From contig SVGW01000002.1 of assembly GCA_015056125.1 (NCBI GenBank), positions 1-64,000 of the forward strand: a stretch of 64,000 nt of DNA, written 5' to 3'. Of this stretch, positions 15,753 to 24,726 are shown piece by piece; within the stretch, counting starts at the first letter, position 1; every line of letters begins with the position of its first letter. The notes beneath the pieces were generated by a model. The model was not told the DNA's origin. It saw nothing but the letters and a program-made list of their open reading frames with translations, and searched no databases. This DNA comes from Clostridiales bacterium. GTDB lineage: Bacteria; Bacillota; Clostridia; Christensenellales; Aristaeellaceae. Both the position numbers and the translations under genes were made by a program.

Positions 15753-16670
15753 ATGGAGAATGACGTCTTTTCTCTGCAGGAAATGATCCGGCTTTTGTGC
15801 CAGGGCACGCAAATTCACGTATGCATCCATGATATTGCCGGGGCCCTGGGGGCCAAAGAGCTGCAATTGCCCTCCGCATTCCGGGTGCACGCCACCCGCT
15901 TTTGCGATTTGGCCAAATCATCCACCTTGGGCAACAGCCTATGCATGCGCTGCAAGGCCCGGGCCAATAAGGCCGCCATCCTGAAAAAATGCCTTTTTTC
16001 AGGCTACTGCCCCTATGGGCTGTATGAAATTGCCAAGCCGGTGGTGATGGACGGGGAAGTGGTGTGCATCATCTATCTGGGCAATCTCATGCCCGATCGG
16101 GAGGAGGCCGTATGCCGGGTGCAGAATACCTGCTGCATCACCGGCGCCGACGCCCATGCCCTGCTTAAGGAGCTTGACCACGCCCAAACCGTATGGGATC
16201 TTGCGGCCTGCGAGCGCATCGCCCTGGCCCTGGACAGCTACATCCGCCTGCTCCTGAACCGCACCGATTGGCCCAAACAAAAAAAGGCCGATCCCGGGTG
16301 CCGGAGAAAGGCCCGGGAGGTGGCCGAATATATTACCGCCAATTTCAGCCAGGATCTATCGCTGAAACAGCTGGCTGATTTATATTTTGTGAATGAAAAA
16401 TATCTGGGCAAGGTGTTCCAATCCGAAATGGGGGAAACCATGCGCCAGTATCTCAACCGCATCCGCCTCACCAATGCCGCAAGGCTTCTGCGCAACAGCG
16501 ATCTGTCGGTATTGAATATCGCCATGGACTGCGGCTTTCAGAATATTCCCTATTTCAACCGCATGTTCATGGGCCGCTATCAGATGACGCCCCTGCAGTA
16601 TCGCCGGAAATACAGCAATATGAGCAAGGAGAGCGCCCTGGCAGCAGAGGGCAGCCAGAATAAGGCTTAA
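15753..16670 (+). CDS. PocR-domain AraC-family regulator
   Basis: I use ATG 15753, 5 bases after GGAGGAATTC; an in-frame ATG at 15741 overlaps that site. The 305-residue protein has an N-terminal PocR ligand-sensing domain with the conserved Cys-rich core (FCDLAKSSTLGNSLCMRCKARANKAAILKKC, FSGYCPYGLYEIAKPVV, EVVCIIYLGNL) and a C-terminal AraC double helix-turn-helix (LSLKQLADLYFVNEKYLGKVFQSEMG and LSVLNIAMDCGFQNIPYFNRMFMGRYQMTPLQYR). PocR domains sense small molecules such as propanediol or other hydrocarbons. It most likely regulates the divergent FAD oxidoreductase gene. Convergent with mntP. Confidence 0.88.
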   Translation: MENDVFSLQEMIRLLCQGTQIHVCIHDIAGALGAKELQLPSAFRVHATRFCDLAKSSTLGNSLCMRCKARANKAAILKKCLFSGYCPYGLYEIAKPVVMDGEVVCIIYLGNLMPDREEAVCRVQNTCCITGADAHALLKELDHAQTVWDLAACERIALALDSYIRLLLNRTDWPKQKKADPGCRRKAREVAEYITANFSQDLSLKQLADLYFVNEKYLGKVFQSEMGETMRQYLNRIRLTNAARLLRNSDLSVLNIAMDCGFQNIPYFNRMFMGRYQMTPLQYRRKYSNMSKESALAAEGSQNKA

Positions 16671-16678
16671 AAAAACGC

Positions 16679-17242
16679 TTACAGGATGCCCAGGTGTTCC
16701 AGCAGGATCTTCAGGCCCATCAGGATCAAAATTCCGCCCCCCAGCAGCTCCGCCTTTTTTTCATATCTGCTGCCAAAGAGGCTGCCCATCTTCACGCCGC
16801 CCATGGAAAGCACGCAGGTGATCACGCCGATAAAAGAAATGGCCCACCAGATATTCACGCTCAAAAATGCAAAGGTAACGCCTACCGCCAAAGCATCAAT
16901 GCTGGTGGCAATGGCCAGGGGCAGCATAGCCTTCACGGAAAGGGCGCAATCGGGGCATTCCTCTTCCTTTTTGCTCAAAGCTTCCCGGATCATATTGCCG
17001 CCGATCACCGCCAGCAGCACAAAGGCAATCCAATGGTCATAGGCCATGATGCTGTCCTTAAACTGAGCGCCGATCAGATAGCCGATCAGGGGCATCAGCG
17101 CCTGAAAGCCGCCAAACCAAAGGCCCACCGTGCCGGCATTTTTCAGCGTCACCTTTTTCAGCGCCAGCCCCTTGCAGATGGATACCGCAAAGGCGTCCAT
17201 GGAAAGGCCCAGGGCGGTGAGAAACAAAGTAAGCATATCCAT
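16679..17242 (-). CDS. mntP: Manganese efflux pump MntP
   Basis: The 187-residue protein has six predicted membrane helices in two related halves. Each half carries the conserved Asp motif: [17 protein letters not shown] and [16 protein letters not shown]. These are hallmarks of MntP, which exports Mn(II) from the cytoplasm. I choose ATG 17242 because AAGGAGGAAATGCACC precedes it. The leader carries a yybP-ykoY-type manganese riboswitch with its own terminator, so the pump should be made when manganese is high. Confidence 0.93.
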   Translation of the reverse strand: MDMLTLFLTALGLSMDAFAVSICKGLALKKVTLKNAGTVGLWFGGFQALMPLIGYLIGAQFKDSIMAYDHWIAFVLLAVIGGNMIREALSKKEEECPDCALSVKAMLPLAIATSIDALAVGVTFAFLSVNIWWAISFIGVITCVLSMGGVKMGSLFGSRYEKKAELLGGGILILMGLKILLEHLGIL

Positions 17243-17261
17243 GGTGCATTTCCTCCTTGAC

Positions 17262-17392
17262 ATTGAAAAAGACCCATCGGGACAGCAAAAAAGTTGCTGT
17301 CCCCTGGGTCTTGCTGTTTCAGGTAATACCAGATATCAATCAGTGTGTTGATATTACCACGGCGCTTTCCCGCCGCCAACTACTCCCCCACA
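17262..17392 (-). ncRNA. yybP-ykoY manganese riboswitch with terminator, upstream of mntP
   Basis: Read on the minus strand, the leader has the conserved GGGGGAGTAG (complement of 17381-17390), a GC-rich helix, a long helix GGTAATATCA...GGTATTACC, then CCTGAAACAGCAAGACC. These match the 5' and 3' parts of the yybP-ykoY class known to bind Mn(II). The final bases AGACCCA also form the foot of a strong terminator (17271-17310) followed by five T (17266-17270). Riboswitch folding and terminator formation are thus mutually exclusive, giving an ON switch: manganese binding should prevent termination. This class is established; the assignment here is by eye. Confidence 0.85.
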
Positions 17393-17424
17393 GGGTATGA
17401 AATCCGCCCAGCGGATATGATGGC

Positions 17425-17808
17425 TTACGCCAGCACCTCGCCGTCGTTTTCCACGGAGATGGTTTCCACATTGCGGATGGCCCAACGGGCAACCGTCATT
17501 TCGGTGGGCTGAGCATTCTTCTGGCCGATAGCCAGGGTGATGGTATCTTCCTTGATGCCAACGATGGTGCCATAGATGCCGCCGATGGTGGTCACACGAT
17601 CGCCATGCTTGAGGCTATCCAGCATTTCCTTCACTTTCTTATCCTTCTTTTTCTGGGGACGGATCAGCATGAAGTAAAACACCACGCCCATCAGCACCAG
17701 AGGCAGCACCATCTGCAGAATCGCAGCAGCAGGGCTCATTTCTTCGGGATTCACAGCAGCAGTGGCTTCAGCGAACGCAGTAGAAATACCAAGCAATTTT
17801 TCCAGCAT
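17425..17808 (-). CDS. yajC: Preprotein translocase accessory subunit YajC
   Basis: A 127-residue protein with an N-terminal membrane helix (AAILQMVLPLVLMGVVFYFMLI), the diagnostic RPQKKKDKKVKEML stretch and the YajC core LKHGDRVTTIGGIYGTIVGIKEDTITLAIG. YajC associates with SecDF and YidC in protein export. I choose ATG 17808; the best upstream ribosome-site candidate is AAAGGCGG, 8 bases away. The acidic 20-residue segment before the membrane helix is longer than usual. No secDF or tgt gene is adjacent in this window; the gene lies between the mntP riboswitch and the divergent ECF operon. Confidence 0.9.
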   Translation of the reverse strand: MLEKLLGISTAFAEATAAVNPEEMSPAAAILQMVLPLVLMGVVFYFMLIRPQKKKDKKVKEMLDSLKHGDRVTTIGGIYGTIVGIKEDTITLAIGQKNAQPTEMTVARWAIRNVETISVENDGEVLA

Positions 17809-17922
17809 GAGAAGTAAACCGCCTTTCAAACATAGATGAACGAGTATATTATATAATGAAACGCGCCGAAAGTAAACCCCAAATTGCAGATAAAATGAAT
17901 GGTTTCTTTTTGTTTCATCCCG

Positions 17923-17951
17923 TTGCAGGGCTTTTCGGATTATGCTATAAT
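17923..17951 (+). promoter_or_regulatory. Promoter of the ECF operon
   Basis: TTGCAG (17923-17928), 17-base spacer, extended -10 TGCTATAAT (TATAAT 17946-17951). The leader to the ecfA1 start is about 60 bases. Confidence 0.7.
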
Positions 17952-18015
17952 GCAAATTGGTGCAGTATGCATCCAAGCACCATCAAGCAATCACAATCAA
18001 AGGGGATTTTTACCT

Positions 18016-18852
18016 ATGGCAGACGCCATTATTTCGCTGGATCATGTATCCTACGCCTATGAGGAAAACGGCCCGGAAGCCGTGCGGGACGTTTCCTTTT
18101 CCGTGCCCCGGGGGGCCTTTTATGCCATCCTGGGCCAGAATGGCTCGGGCAAATCCACCCTGGCCAAATTGATCAACGGCTTATATATGCCCACCAAAGG
18201 CGTCGTTACCGTGTGCGGCATGAATACCCAGGATGAAAAAAACACCTGGGAAATCCGCAGAAAAGCCGGCATGGTATTCCAGAACCCGGATAACCAATTG
18301 GTGGCCACCATTGTGCGGGACGACGTGGCCTTTGGCCTGGAAAATATCGGCGTGCCCACCGAGGAAATGCCCGCCCGCATCGATCAGGCCCTCACCGACG
18401 TAGGGATGCTTTCCTATGCCCAGCGCGCTCCCCACAATCTTTCCGGCGGGCAAAAGCAGCGGGTGGCCATTGCCGGGGTGTTGGCCATGCGCCCGGAAGC
18501 GATTATTTTTGATGAATCCACCGCCATGCTGGATCCACAAGGCCGAAAAGAAGTGCTCCAGGCCGTGCAGCGGCTGAATCGGGAGCAGGGCATCACGGTG
18601 CTGTGGATCACCCATTTTATGGAGGAAGCCGCTCTGTGCGAGCAGGTATATGTGATGCATCAGGGCCGGTTTGTGCTCTCCGGCTCGCCCAGGGAAGTAT
18701 TTGCCGATGCGGAAGCCCTCCGGGAATATCGGCTGGATGCCCCCCCCATGGCCCGGCTTTCCCAGCAGCTGAAAAAGGCGGGCATGCCCCTGAGAGACGG
18801 CATTTTAACCACAGAAGAAATGGCAGAGGAGGTGCTGCGGCTATGCAAGTAA
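18016..18852 (+). CDS. ecfA1: ECF transporter ATPase EcfA1
   Basis: A 278-residue ABC ATPase of the CbiO/EcfA type. Walker A is GQNGSGKS (40-47), the Q-loop region reads VFQNPDNQLVATIVRDDVAFG (typical of EcfA), the signature is LSGGQKQR (about 142-149) and Walker B AIIFDES has Ser after Glu, with a switch His in WITHFMEEA. It powers group II ECF vitamin uptake with EcfA2, EcfT and interchangeable S components. The start is set by AAAGGGG upstream of ATG 18016. The gene overlaps ecfA2 by 10 bases. FolT (52644-53162) is one possible S component. Confidence 0.93.
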   Translation: MADAIISLDHVSYAYEENGPEAVRDVSFSVPRGAFYAILGQNGSGKSTLAKLINGLYMPTKGVVTVCGMNTQDEKNTWEIRRKAGMVFQNPDNQLVATIVRDDVAFGLENIGVPTEEMPARIDQALTDVGMLSYAQRAPHNLSGGQKQRVAIAGVLAMRPEAIIFDESTAMLDPQGRKEVLQAVQRLNREQGITVLWITHFMEEAALCEQVYVMHQGRFVLSGSPREVFADAEALREYRLDAPPMARLSQQLKKAGMPLRDGILTTEEMAEEVLRLCK

Positions 18853-19706
18853 CCTTGGAAAACGTCACCCACACCTATCAGCCCGGCAGCCCCTTTCAGG
18901 CTACCGCCATTGAAAATGTGAGCCTCACCATCAATCCCGGGGAATTTCTGGCCCTGATCGGGCACACGGGCTCGGGAAAATCCACCCTGGCCCAGCATAT
19001 CAACGGCCTGCTTCGCCCCACTACCGGCCGGGTGCTCATTGACGGAAAGGATATCCATGAAAAAGGCTTTGACAAGCGGGAAATCCGCAAAAATGTGGGG
19101 CTGGTATTTCAGTATCCCGAGCATCAGCTCTTTGAAGAAACGGTGGCTAAGGACGTGGCCTTTGGCCCCAAGAATCTGGGCCTCTCCGGCGAGGAAATTG
19201 ACGAGCGGGTGAAGGAGGCCCTGGAACGAGTGGGCCTCCCCTATGATCAGGTGGCCGAAAAATCCCCCTTTGAATTATCTGGCGGCCAGATGCGAAGGGT
19301 GGCCATTGCGGGCGTATTGGCCATGCGTCCCAAGCTGCTGGTATTGGATGAGCCCGCCGCCGGGCTGGATCCCCAGAGCCGGGAGGATATGCTCTCCCTG
19401 ATTCTGGGGCTGCACCGGCAAGGCACGGCAGTGGTGATGGTGTCCCATTCCATGGATGATGTAGCCCGTTTTTCCACCCGTGCGGTGGTGATGGAAAAGG
19501 GAAAAGTGGCTATGGATGGCACGCCGGTGGAAATTTTCAGCCATGCCGAAAAGCTTGAAAAAATGGGGCTGGATGTGCCCGGCATTTGCCGCCTGGGCAT
19601 TTTGCTAAGGGATCATCAGCTTCCCTTCCCCGAAAATATTTTTAGGGAGCAGGACGCCCTTGCGGCCATCCTTTCCCTTTGGAAGGGGGATCGCCATGCT
19701 CAATAA
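18843..19706 (+). CDS. ecfA2: ECF transporter ATPase EcfA2
   Basis: A 287-residue ABC ATPase: Walker A GHTGSGKS (40-47), FQYPEHQLFEETVAKDVAFG Q-loop region, LSGGQMRR signature, Walker B LLVLDEPAAGLDPQSRED and VSHSMDDVA. It is the partner of EcfA1 in the heterodimeric ATPase. The ATG at 18843 overlaps the end of ecfA1 by 10 bases, and the gene overlaps ecfT by 11 bases. This coupling is normal for ecfA1-ecfA2-ecfT. Confidence 0.93.
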   Translation: MQVTLENVTHTYQPGSPFQATAIENVSLTINPGEFLALIGHTGSGKSTLAQHINGLLRPTTGRVLIDGKDIHEKGFDKREIRKNVGLVFQYPEHQLFEETVAKDVAFGPKNLGLSGEEIDERVKEALERVGLPYDQVAEKSPFELSGGQMRRVAIAGVLAMRPKLLVLDEPAAGLDPQSREDMLSLILGLHRQGTAVVMVSHSMDDVARFSTRAVVMEKGKVAMDGTPVEIFSHAEKLEKMGLDVPGICRLGILLRDHQLPFPENIFREQDALAAILSLWKGDRHAQ

Positions 19707-20499
19707 TATTACGCTGGGCCAGTTTTATCCTAGCAACAGCCTGGTGCATCAATTGGACCCCCGGATGAAAATTTTGCTGCTGGTGGCGCTGATCGTGGGC
19801 ATTTTCCTGGCCCAGAATTTACTGGCCTTTCTGCCCATTATCCTCTTCCTGATTCTGGCCGCCAAATTATCCACCATTCCCTTTGCCATGCTGATCAAGG
19901 GAATTAAGCCCCTTCGCTTTATCCTGATTTTCACTTTTGTGCTCAATCTCTTTTTTCTGCAGGGGGAAACGGTGCTGCTGAATCTGGGCTTTGCCCAGAT
20001 CAAAACGGAAGCGGTGGTTTCCGCCATCCACTATTGCCTCCGGCTGGTGCTGCTGGTATTGGCTTCCAGCCTGCTCACCCTCACCACCGCCCCCATCGTA
20101 TTAACCGATGGCCTGGAGCGGCTGCTCTCCCCTTTGCGGGTGATTCATTTTCCTGCTCATGAAATGGCCATGATGATGAGCATTGCCCTGCGCTTTATTC
20201 CCACCCTTCTGGAAGAAGCGGATAAAATCATGAAAGCGCAAACTGCCCGAGGCGCGGATTTTGAATCGGGCAATCTCCTCAATCGGGCCAAAGCCATGGT
20301 GCCCCTGCTGGTGCCCCTGTTTGTGAGCGCATTCCGCCGGGCGGGGGATCTGGCCATGGCCATGGAAGCCCGCTGCTATCATGGCGGCGAAGGGCGCACC
20401 CGGCTGCGGGTACTGAAAATGGGCAAAAACGATGGCCTTTCCGCCCTTGTGATGGCCGTGCTCATTGTGCTCACCGTGCTTTGCTCCCGCATTTACTGA
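19696..20499 (+). CDS. ecfT: ECF transporter transmembrane subunit EcfT
   Basis: A 267-residue integral membrane protein with an N-terminal strand QFYPSNSLVHQLDPRMKI and five or more membrane helices. The two cytoplasmic coupling motifs that dock in the ATPases are ARGADFESG and the worn ARCYHGG near the C terminus. GGAAGGGGGATCGCC precedes ATG 19696 within the end of ecfA2. With EcfA1/A2 it forms the shared energising module for vitamin S components. Confidence 0.92.
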   Translation: MLNNITLGQFYPSNSLVHQLDPRMKILLLVALIVGIFLAQNLLAFLPIILFLILAAKLSTIPFAMLIKGIKPLRFILIFTFVLNLFFLQGETVLLNLGFAQIKTEAVVSAIHYCLRLVLLVLASSLLTLTTAPIVLTDGLERLLSPLRVIHFPAHEMAMMMSIALRFIPTLLEEADKIMKAQTARGADFESGNLLNRAKAMVPLLVPLFVSAFRRAGDLAMAMEARCYHGGEGRTRLRVLKMGKNDGLSALVMAVLIVLTVLCSRIY

Positions 20500-20524
20500 T
20501 GAATCCATCCAAAGGAGAACACCC

Positions 20525-21901
20525 ATGGAAAAAACAAAAAAAGCTCCCATTGCCAATGGCATTACGGAGGGGATCATTTGGCAGCAGATTCTCACTTTCT
20601 TTTTCCCCATCCTGCTGGGCTCCCTTTTCCAGCAGCTTTATAACACGGCCGATGCTATGATCGTGGGCAAATTCGTGGGCAAGGAGGCCCTGGCCTCCGT
20701 AACCGGCTCCCCCTCCACCCTGATTAACCTGATCATTGGCTTTTTTGTGGGCCTGGCCTCCGGTGCTACCGTAATCATTTCCCAATTTTTCGGTGCAAAA
20801 AACGAAAAAGACGTAAACCGCACGGTGCACACCGCCCTGGCCCTTGCCATTACTGGCGGCCTGGTGCTGACCATCGCAGGCTATCTGCTCACCCCCGCCA
20901 TGCTTCGCTGGATGAGCACCCCTGCCGATACGATTCAGGGCTCCACTACCTATCTGCGCATCTATTTCTTGGGCACGGTGCCCTCCATGATCTATAACAT
21001 CGGCGCGGGCATTCTTCGTGCCGTGGGAGATTCCAAGCGCCCGCTGTATTTCCTGATCGTGGCATGCCTCACCAATATTATTTTGGATCTGCTGTTTGTA
21101 ATAGGGTTTGAAATGGGGGTGGCAGGAGCAGCGATGGCCACCATCCTCTCCCAGCTGGTCAGCGCAGTGCTGGTCATCATTGTGCTCATGCGCAGCCATC
21201 AGGCCTATCAATTGTTCCCCCAGCGCATCCGCTTCCATGGGGATCTGATGAAAAAAGTGATCCACATCGGCCTGCCCGCCGGGCTGCAATCGGTGATGTA
21301 CGGGCTGTCTGTGGTAATTATTCAAGTAAATTTGAACTCCTTTGGCACGGATGTGGTGGCCGGTAACGGCGCCTGGGGCCGCATGGACGGCATTATGTGG
21401 ATGGTGATCGACGCCTTTGCCATTTCCGTCACCACCTTTGTTGGGCAGAACTTTGGCGCCCGGAAATTTGACCGGATGAAAAAAGGCGTGCTCCAATGCC
21501 TGGGCATGGCAGCCATCGGTGTAATCACCCTCAGCGCCATTTTCCTGATTTTCGGCGAAACACTCTTCCATCTCTTTGCCAGTGAAGAAGCGGTAATCCA
21601 GGAGGGCATGCGTATTCTGCGTATGATCGCTCCCTGCTTCATTCTCTATCTCTGCGCAGGTATCTTCTCCGGGGCCGTGCGGGGAGCCGGCGATTCCATC
21701 AATCCCACCATCATGACGGTATTTGGCGTAGGCGTGCTGCGATTGGTCTGGCTCTTTGCCGTAGTGCCCATGAACAACACCGTGGAAATGACCCTGTTCA
21801 GCTATCCCCTTACCTGGACGGTTACCTCCCTTATGTTTATCATCTATTATTTCAGAGGCGGCTGGCTGAAGCGCTGCAAGAAGAAAGCAGGCTTTATCTA
21901 A
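20525..21901 (+). CDS. MATE-family efflux transporter
   Basis: The 458-residue protein has about 12 membrane helices and MATE-type repeats: FFFPILLGSLFQQLYNTADAMIVGKFVGKEALASVTG in the first half and HIGLPAGLQSVMYGLSVVIIQVNLNSFG... in the second. NFGARKFDRMKKG and FRGGWLKR lie at cytoplasmic loops. MATE proteins export cationic or drug-like compounds using Na+ or H+. Here it lies 25 bases after ecfT with an AAAGGAG site, so it may be co-transcribed with the ECF module. The substrate is unknown. Confidence 0.9.
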   Translation: MEKTKKAPIANGITEGIIWQQILTFFFPILLGSLFQQLYNTADAMIVGKFVGKEALASVTGSPSTLINLIIGFFVGLASGATVIISQFFGAKNEKDVNRTVHTALALAITGGLVLTIAGYLLTPAMLRWMSTPADTIQGSTTYLRIYFLGTVPSMIYNIGAGILRAVGDSKRPLYFLIVACLTNIILDLLFVIGFEMGVAGAAMATILSQLVSAVLVIIVLMRSHQAYQLFPQRIRFHGDLMKKVIHIGLPAGLQSVMYGLSVVIIQVNLNSFGTDVVAGNGAWGRMDGIMWMVIDAFAISVTTFVGQNFGARKFDRMKKGVLQCLGMAAIGVITLSAIFLIFGETLFHLFASEEAVIQEGMRILRMIAPCFILYLCAGIFSGAVRGAGDSINPTIMTVFGVGVLRLVWLFAVVPMNNTVEMTLFSYPLTWTVTSLMFIIYYFRGGWLKRCKKKAGFI

Positions 21902-21903
21902 AC

Positions 21904-21940
21904 AAGAAAGGCTCTCAAGCAAAACTTGAGAGCCTTTCTT
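21904..21940 (+). terminator. Terminator after the ECF/MATE operon
   Basis: A perfect 16-bp stem (21904-21919 with 21925-21940) around CAAAA, with the right arm ending in CCTTTCTT. Two bases after the stop codon. R1 copy D for the convergent gene lies further on. Confidence 0.85.
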
Positions 21941-21995
21941 CAAAAAATAAACTGGGAGACAAACGCTGATAAAGACCTCGCCAGATAATATCCCT

Positions 21996-22056
21996 ATTGC
22001 TTTTCGGAAGGGGTGCAGGGGAAACTGCTTTTGGCTTCAAAAGCGGTTTCCCCTGC
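21996..22056 (-). repeat. R1 palindromic repeat, copy D
   Basis: On the minus strand it begins 10 bases after the aminotransferase stop. The 19-base arms (22015-22033 and 22038-22056) have one T-G wobble; the tail complement CCGAAAAGCAAT is at 21996-22007. Confidence 0.9.
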
Positions 22057-22066
22057 TATTTTTCAT

Positions 22067-23227
22067 TTACTTCCGCAGCTTCGCACGCATATGGGCAAGG
22101 CGGTTGAGAGCCTCCTGAAGGGTGGCCTCCTGCTTGGCAAAATGCAAGCGGATCAGGTGATTCACGGGCTCATTGAAGAAGCTGGAGCCGGGCACCGCGC
22201 CCACGCCCACCTTCTTTGCCAGATCCTCGCAGAAAAGAAGATCGCTTTCATAGCCGTATTCCGAAATATCCAGCAGCACATAATACGCGCCCTGGGGATC
22301 GGTGTGGACGATCTTCAGATCATCCAGGCCTTTGAGGAAAAGATTGCGCTTTTTCGTGTACACATCCTGAAGCGCTTTGTAATAATCATCCCCGAAATTG
22401 AGCCCGGTTACGGCTGCTTCCTGGAGGGGCGCAGCGGCGCCCACGGTGAGAAAATCATGCACCTTCCGGGCCACGTCAATAATCTCAGGGGAAGCGATGA
22501 TATAGCCCAGCCGCCAGCCGGTGATGGAATAGGTTTTGGAAAGGGAGGAGCAGGAAATGGTGCGCTCAAACATGCCGGGCAGCGTAGCAAAATACACGTG
22601 CTCATGGGGCGCATACACGATATGCTCGTACACTTCATCTGTGATCACATAGGTATCATATTTTTCCGCCAGATGGGCAATAAATTCCAGTTCTTTGCGG
22701 GTAAATACCTTACCGCAGGGATTGGAGGGATTGCACAGAATCAGGGCCTTGGGATTCTGGCGAAAGGCGGCCTCCAATTCATCAGGGTTGAAATTAAATT
22801 CCGGAGGATACAGGGGCACATAGATGGGCTGTGCCCCGGAAAGAATGGCATCCGCCCCATAGTTTTCATAGAAAGGAGAAAACACCACCACTTTGTCCCC
22901 GGGATCGGTGACAGTCATCATGGCGGCCATCATGGCTTCGGTGCTGCCGCAGGTAACCACGATCTGGGAAGCAGGATCGATGGAAATACCCATAAAGCGG
23001 CTCTGCTTTTGGGCCAGGGCCTCGCGGAAGTTCTGCGCGCCCCAGGTGATGGCATACTGATGGGGCAATTGGACGGTGTTGCTCAGGGCATCCAATATCT
23101 CCTTGGGCGGATCAAAATCCGGAAAGCCCTGGGAAAGATTAACCGCATGATACTGGAGGGATACCCGGGTCATGCGGCGGATCACGGAATCGGTAAAGGT
23201 AGCCGTGCGGCTGGAAAGCTTTTTCAT
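22067..23227 (-). CDS. PLP-dependent class I/II aminotransferase (methionine/kynurenine type)
   Basis: The 386-residue protein has the fold-type I aminotransferase motifs: substrate-loop NLSQGFPDFDPP, CGSTEAMMAA (PLP phosphate), SPFYENYGAD, NPSNPCGKVF, DEVYEHIVY (Asp197 and Tyr200 of the cofactor site) and the Schiff-base Lys231 in SSLSKTYSITGWRLGY. The PFYENY motif and overall pattern fit the subgroup that includes methionine and kynurenine aminotransferases. The next gene downstream of the promoter side is an FAD 2-hydroxyacid dehydrogenase, 9 bases upstream, so the pair may interconvert a 2-hydroxy acid, its keto acid and an amino acid. Confidence 0.85.
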   Translation of the reverse strand: MKKLSSRTATFTDSVIRRMTRVSLQYHAVNLSQGFPDFDPPKEILDALSNTVQLPHQYAITWGAQNFREALAQKQSRFMGISIDPASQIVVTCGSTEAMMAAMMTVTDPGDKVVVFSPFYENYGADAILSGAQPIYVPLYPPEFNFNPDELEAAFRQNPKALILCNPSNPCGKVFTRKELEFIAHLAEKYDTYVITDEVYEHIVYAPHEHVYFATLPGMFERTISCSSLSKTYSITGWRLGYIIASPEIIDVARKVHDFLTVGAAAPLQEAAVTGLNFGDDYYKALQDVYTKKRNLFLKGLDDLKIVHTDPQGAYYVLLDISEYGYESDLLFCEDLAKKVGVGAVPGSSFFNEPVNHLIRLHFAKQEATLQEALNRLAHMRAKLRK

Positions 23228-23236
23228 GGCGGAGCC

Positions 23237-24604
23237 TCACTTCAAATAAGAAATATGATCGTTGAGAATGTGCTTGGGATCCAGGGCCGCCTTCACGGCG
23301 CGCATGGCAAAGAGATTGTCTTCCGCAGTGTTTTTTAGGAAATAGGGGCGCTTGGCAATGCCCACTCCGTGCTCCCCGGAAGTGAGCCCGCCCAAGGCAT
23401 AGGCCTTGTCGTAAAGGGTGTTCATCACCGCGTGAAGATCCTTTTCCCAGGTTTCGTCATCTCGATCTTCCCGCATCACGCAAAGGTGCACGTTGCCATC
23501 CCCTGCGTGGCCGAAGGAGATCATCTTCACGCCGCTTTTTTCTTCCGTTTCATGCACGAAAGCGATAAATTCCGCCGTCTTGTCAATGGGCACCACCAGG
23601 TCCACAGGCTCCTGCTGGGAAACGGCCTCCACTGCTTTCACAAAGCAGCCCCGCACCCGCCAGATATCCTGAGCCAGGGCAGGATCGGAAAGGGGAATGA
23701 AATCAATGGCGCCGGAGGCTTCCGCCACAGCCTTCACCCGCTTCACACTGGCATCCACCTGATCCTGGAAGCCGTCAAAGGTGAGGAGGATATAGGCCTT
23801 GGCCTCTTTGCAGGGGAAGGAAATGCCGGTAAACTTTTCCCCCAATTCTACCACGCTGCGCTCAATAAATTCAATGGCCGTGGGGCCCACATTGGCCTTG
23901 ATAATGGCGTGAACGCTGCGGATGCCGGTTTTGAGATCGCCATAGGGCAACAGCACGGAAAGGGAGGTTTCAGGCTTGGGGATCAGCTTCAAAATGCACT
24001 TGGTAATCACGCCCAGGGTGCCCTCGGAGCCAATGAAGAGATGCTTCATGGAAAGGCCGCTGGCATCCTTCACGTTTTTCGTGCCCGCCTGAATCACGCG
24101 CCCATCCGCCAGCACCACTTCCAGGCCGCGCACATAATCCCGGGTGACGCCGTATTTCACTGCCCGCATGCCCCCGGCATTGGTGGCGATATTGCCCGCA
24201 ATGGTGGCCAGCTTTTCACCGGGATCGGGGGGATAGAAAAGGCCCAGAGCTTCCACCTGCTGCTGGAAATCCTGGAGCACCACCCCAGGCTCCACCGTGG
24301 CGGTGAAGGTTTCTTCATCGATGGAAAGCACATGATTCATCAAAGAAAAATCCAGCACGATGCCCTTTTCCCTTGGCACGGTGGAACCCACCAGATTGGT
24401 GCCGGCACCCCGGGGAGTGACGGACAACTGATGGGCATAGGCAAAACGCATCAAGGCAGACACTTCTTCCGTGGATACGGGAAACACCAGCGCCCCGGCC
24501 TCGCCCTTTAAGCGGCCCAGGGAATCGGAAAGATATTTTTCATCGATATTTTGAAGAACTACCCGATTTTCATCGGGGATCAATTCGTACAGTTTGTTCA
24601 GCAT
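23237..24604 (-). CDS. FAD-linked 2-hydroxyacid oxidase/dehydrogenase (GlcD/lactate type)
   Basis: I place the start at ATG 24604, preceded by GGAGGTTTT; a longer frame would run into R1 copy E. The 455-residue protein has the PCMH FAD-binding fold: VTPRGAGTNLVGSTVP, TVEPGVVLQDFQ, GLFYPPDPGEK and IAGNIATNAGGMRAVKYGVTRDYVRGLEVVLADG, and a C-terminal domain with SFGHAGDGNVHLCV and GLTSGEHGVGIAKRPY. These are hallmarks of GlcD and related D-lactate dehydrogenases. The electron acceptor is not encoded here (no GlcE/GlcF or EtfAB nearby). Likely co-transcribed with the aminotransferase. Confidence 0.88.
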   Translation of the reverse strand: MLNKLYELIPDENRVVLQNIDEKYLSDSLGRLKGEAGALVFPVSTEEVSALMRFAYAHQLSVTPRGAGTNLVGSTVPREKGIVLDFSLMNHVLSIDEETFTATVEPGVVLQDFQQQVEALGLFYPPDPGEKLATIAGNIATNAGGMRAVKYGVTRDYVRGLEVVLADGRVIQAGTKNVKDASGLSMKHLFIGSEGTLGVITKCILKLIPKPETSLSVLLPYGDLKTGIRSVHAIIKANVGPTAIEFIERSVVELGEKFTGISFPCKEAKAYILLTFDGFQDQVDASVKRVKAVAEASGAIDFIPLSDPALAQDIWRVRGCFVKAVEAVSQQEPVDLVVPIDKTAEFIAFVHETEEKSGVKMISFGHAGDGNVHLCVMREDRDDETWEKDLHAVMNTLYDKAYALGGLTSGEHGVGIAKRPYFLKNTAEDNLFAMRAVKAALDPKHILNDHISYLK

Positions 24605-24660
24605 AAAACCTCCACGCTTCACGGGGACATTGCTATCTCGATGATTCACCATACATCCCG

Positions 24661-24719
24661 AATCGGTTTTGGGAAGGGGCATGGGGAAACCGCTTTTGAC
24701 TCAAAAGCGGTTTCCCCAT
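24661..24719 (-). repeat. R1 palindromic repeat, copy E
   Basis: A perfect 39-base palindrome (24681-24719) around one C with core CTTTTGACTCAAAAG. It lies 7 bases after the metQ stop on the minus strand, with the complementary tail at 24661-24680. Confidence 0.92.
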
Positions 24720-24726
24720 ATATTGC

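Noticed and set aside
20471-21943. 490-codon minus-strand frame opposite the MATE gene
   Set aside because: His/Gln/Gly-rich shadow without a recognisable domain; the MATE gene accounts for the region.
22013-23338. Long plus-strand frame opposite the aminotransferase
   Set aside because: Gly/His-rich composition typical of antisense shadows; the minus-strand gene has all aminotransferase motifs.
24605-24682. N-terminal extension of the FAD oxidase to ATG 24682
   Set aside because: It would translate part of an R1 repeat; ATG 24604 has GGAGG and matches the normal protein length.
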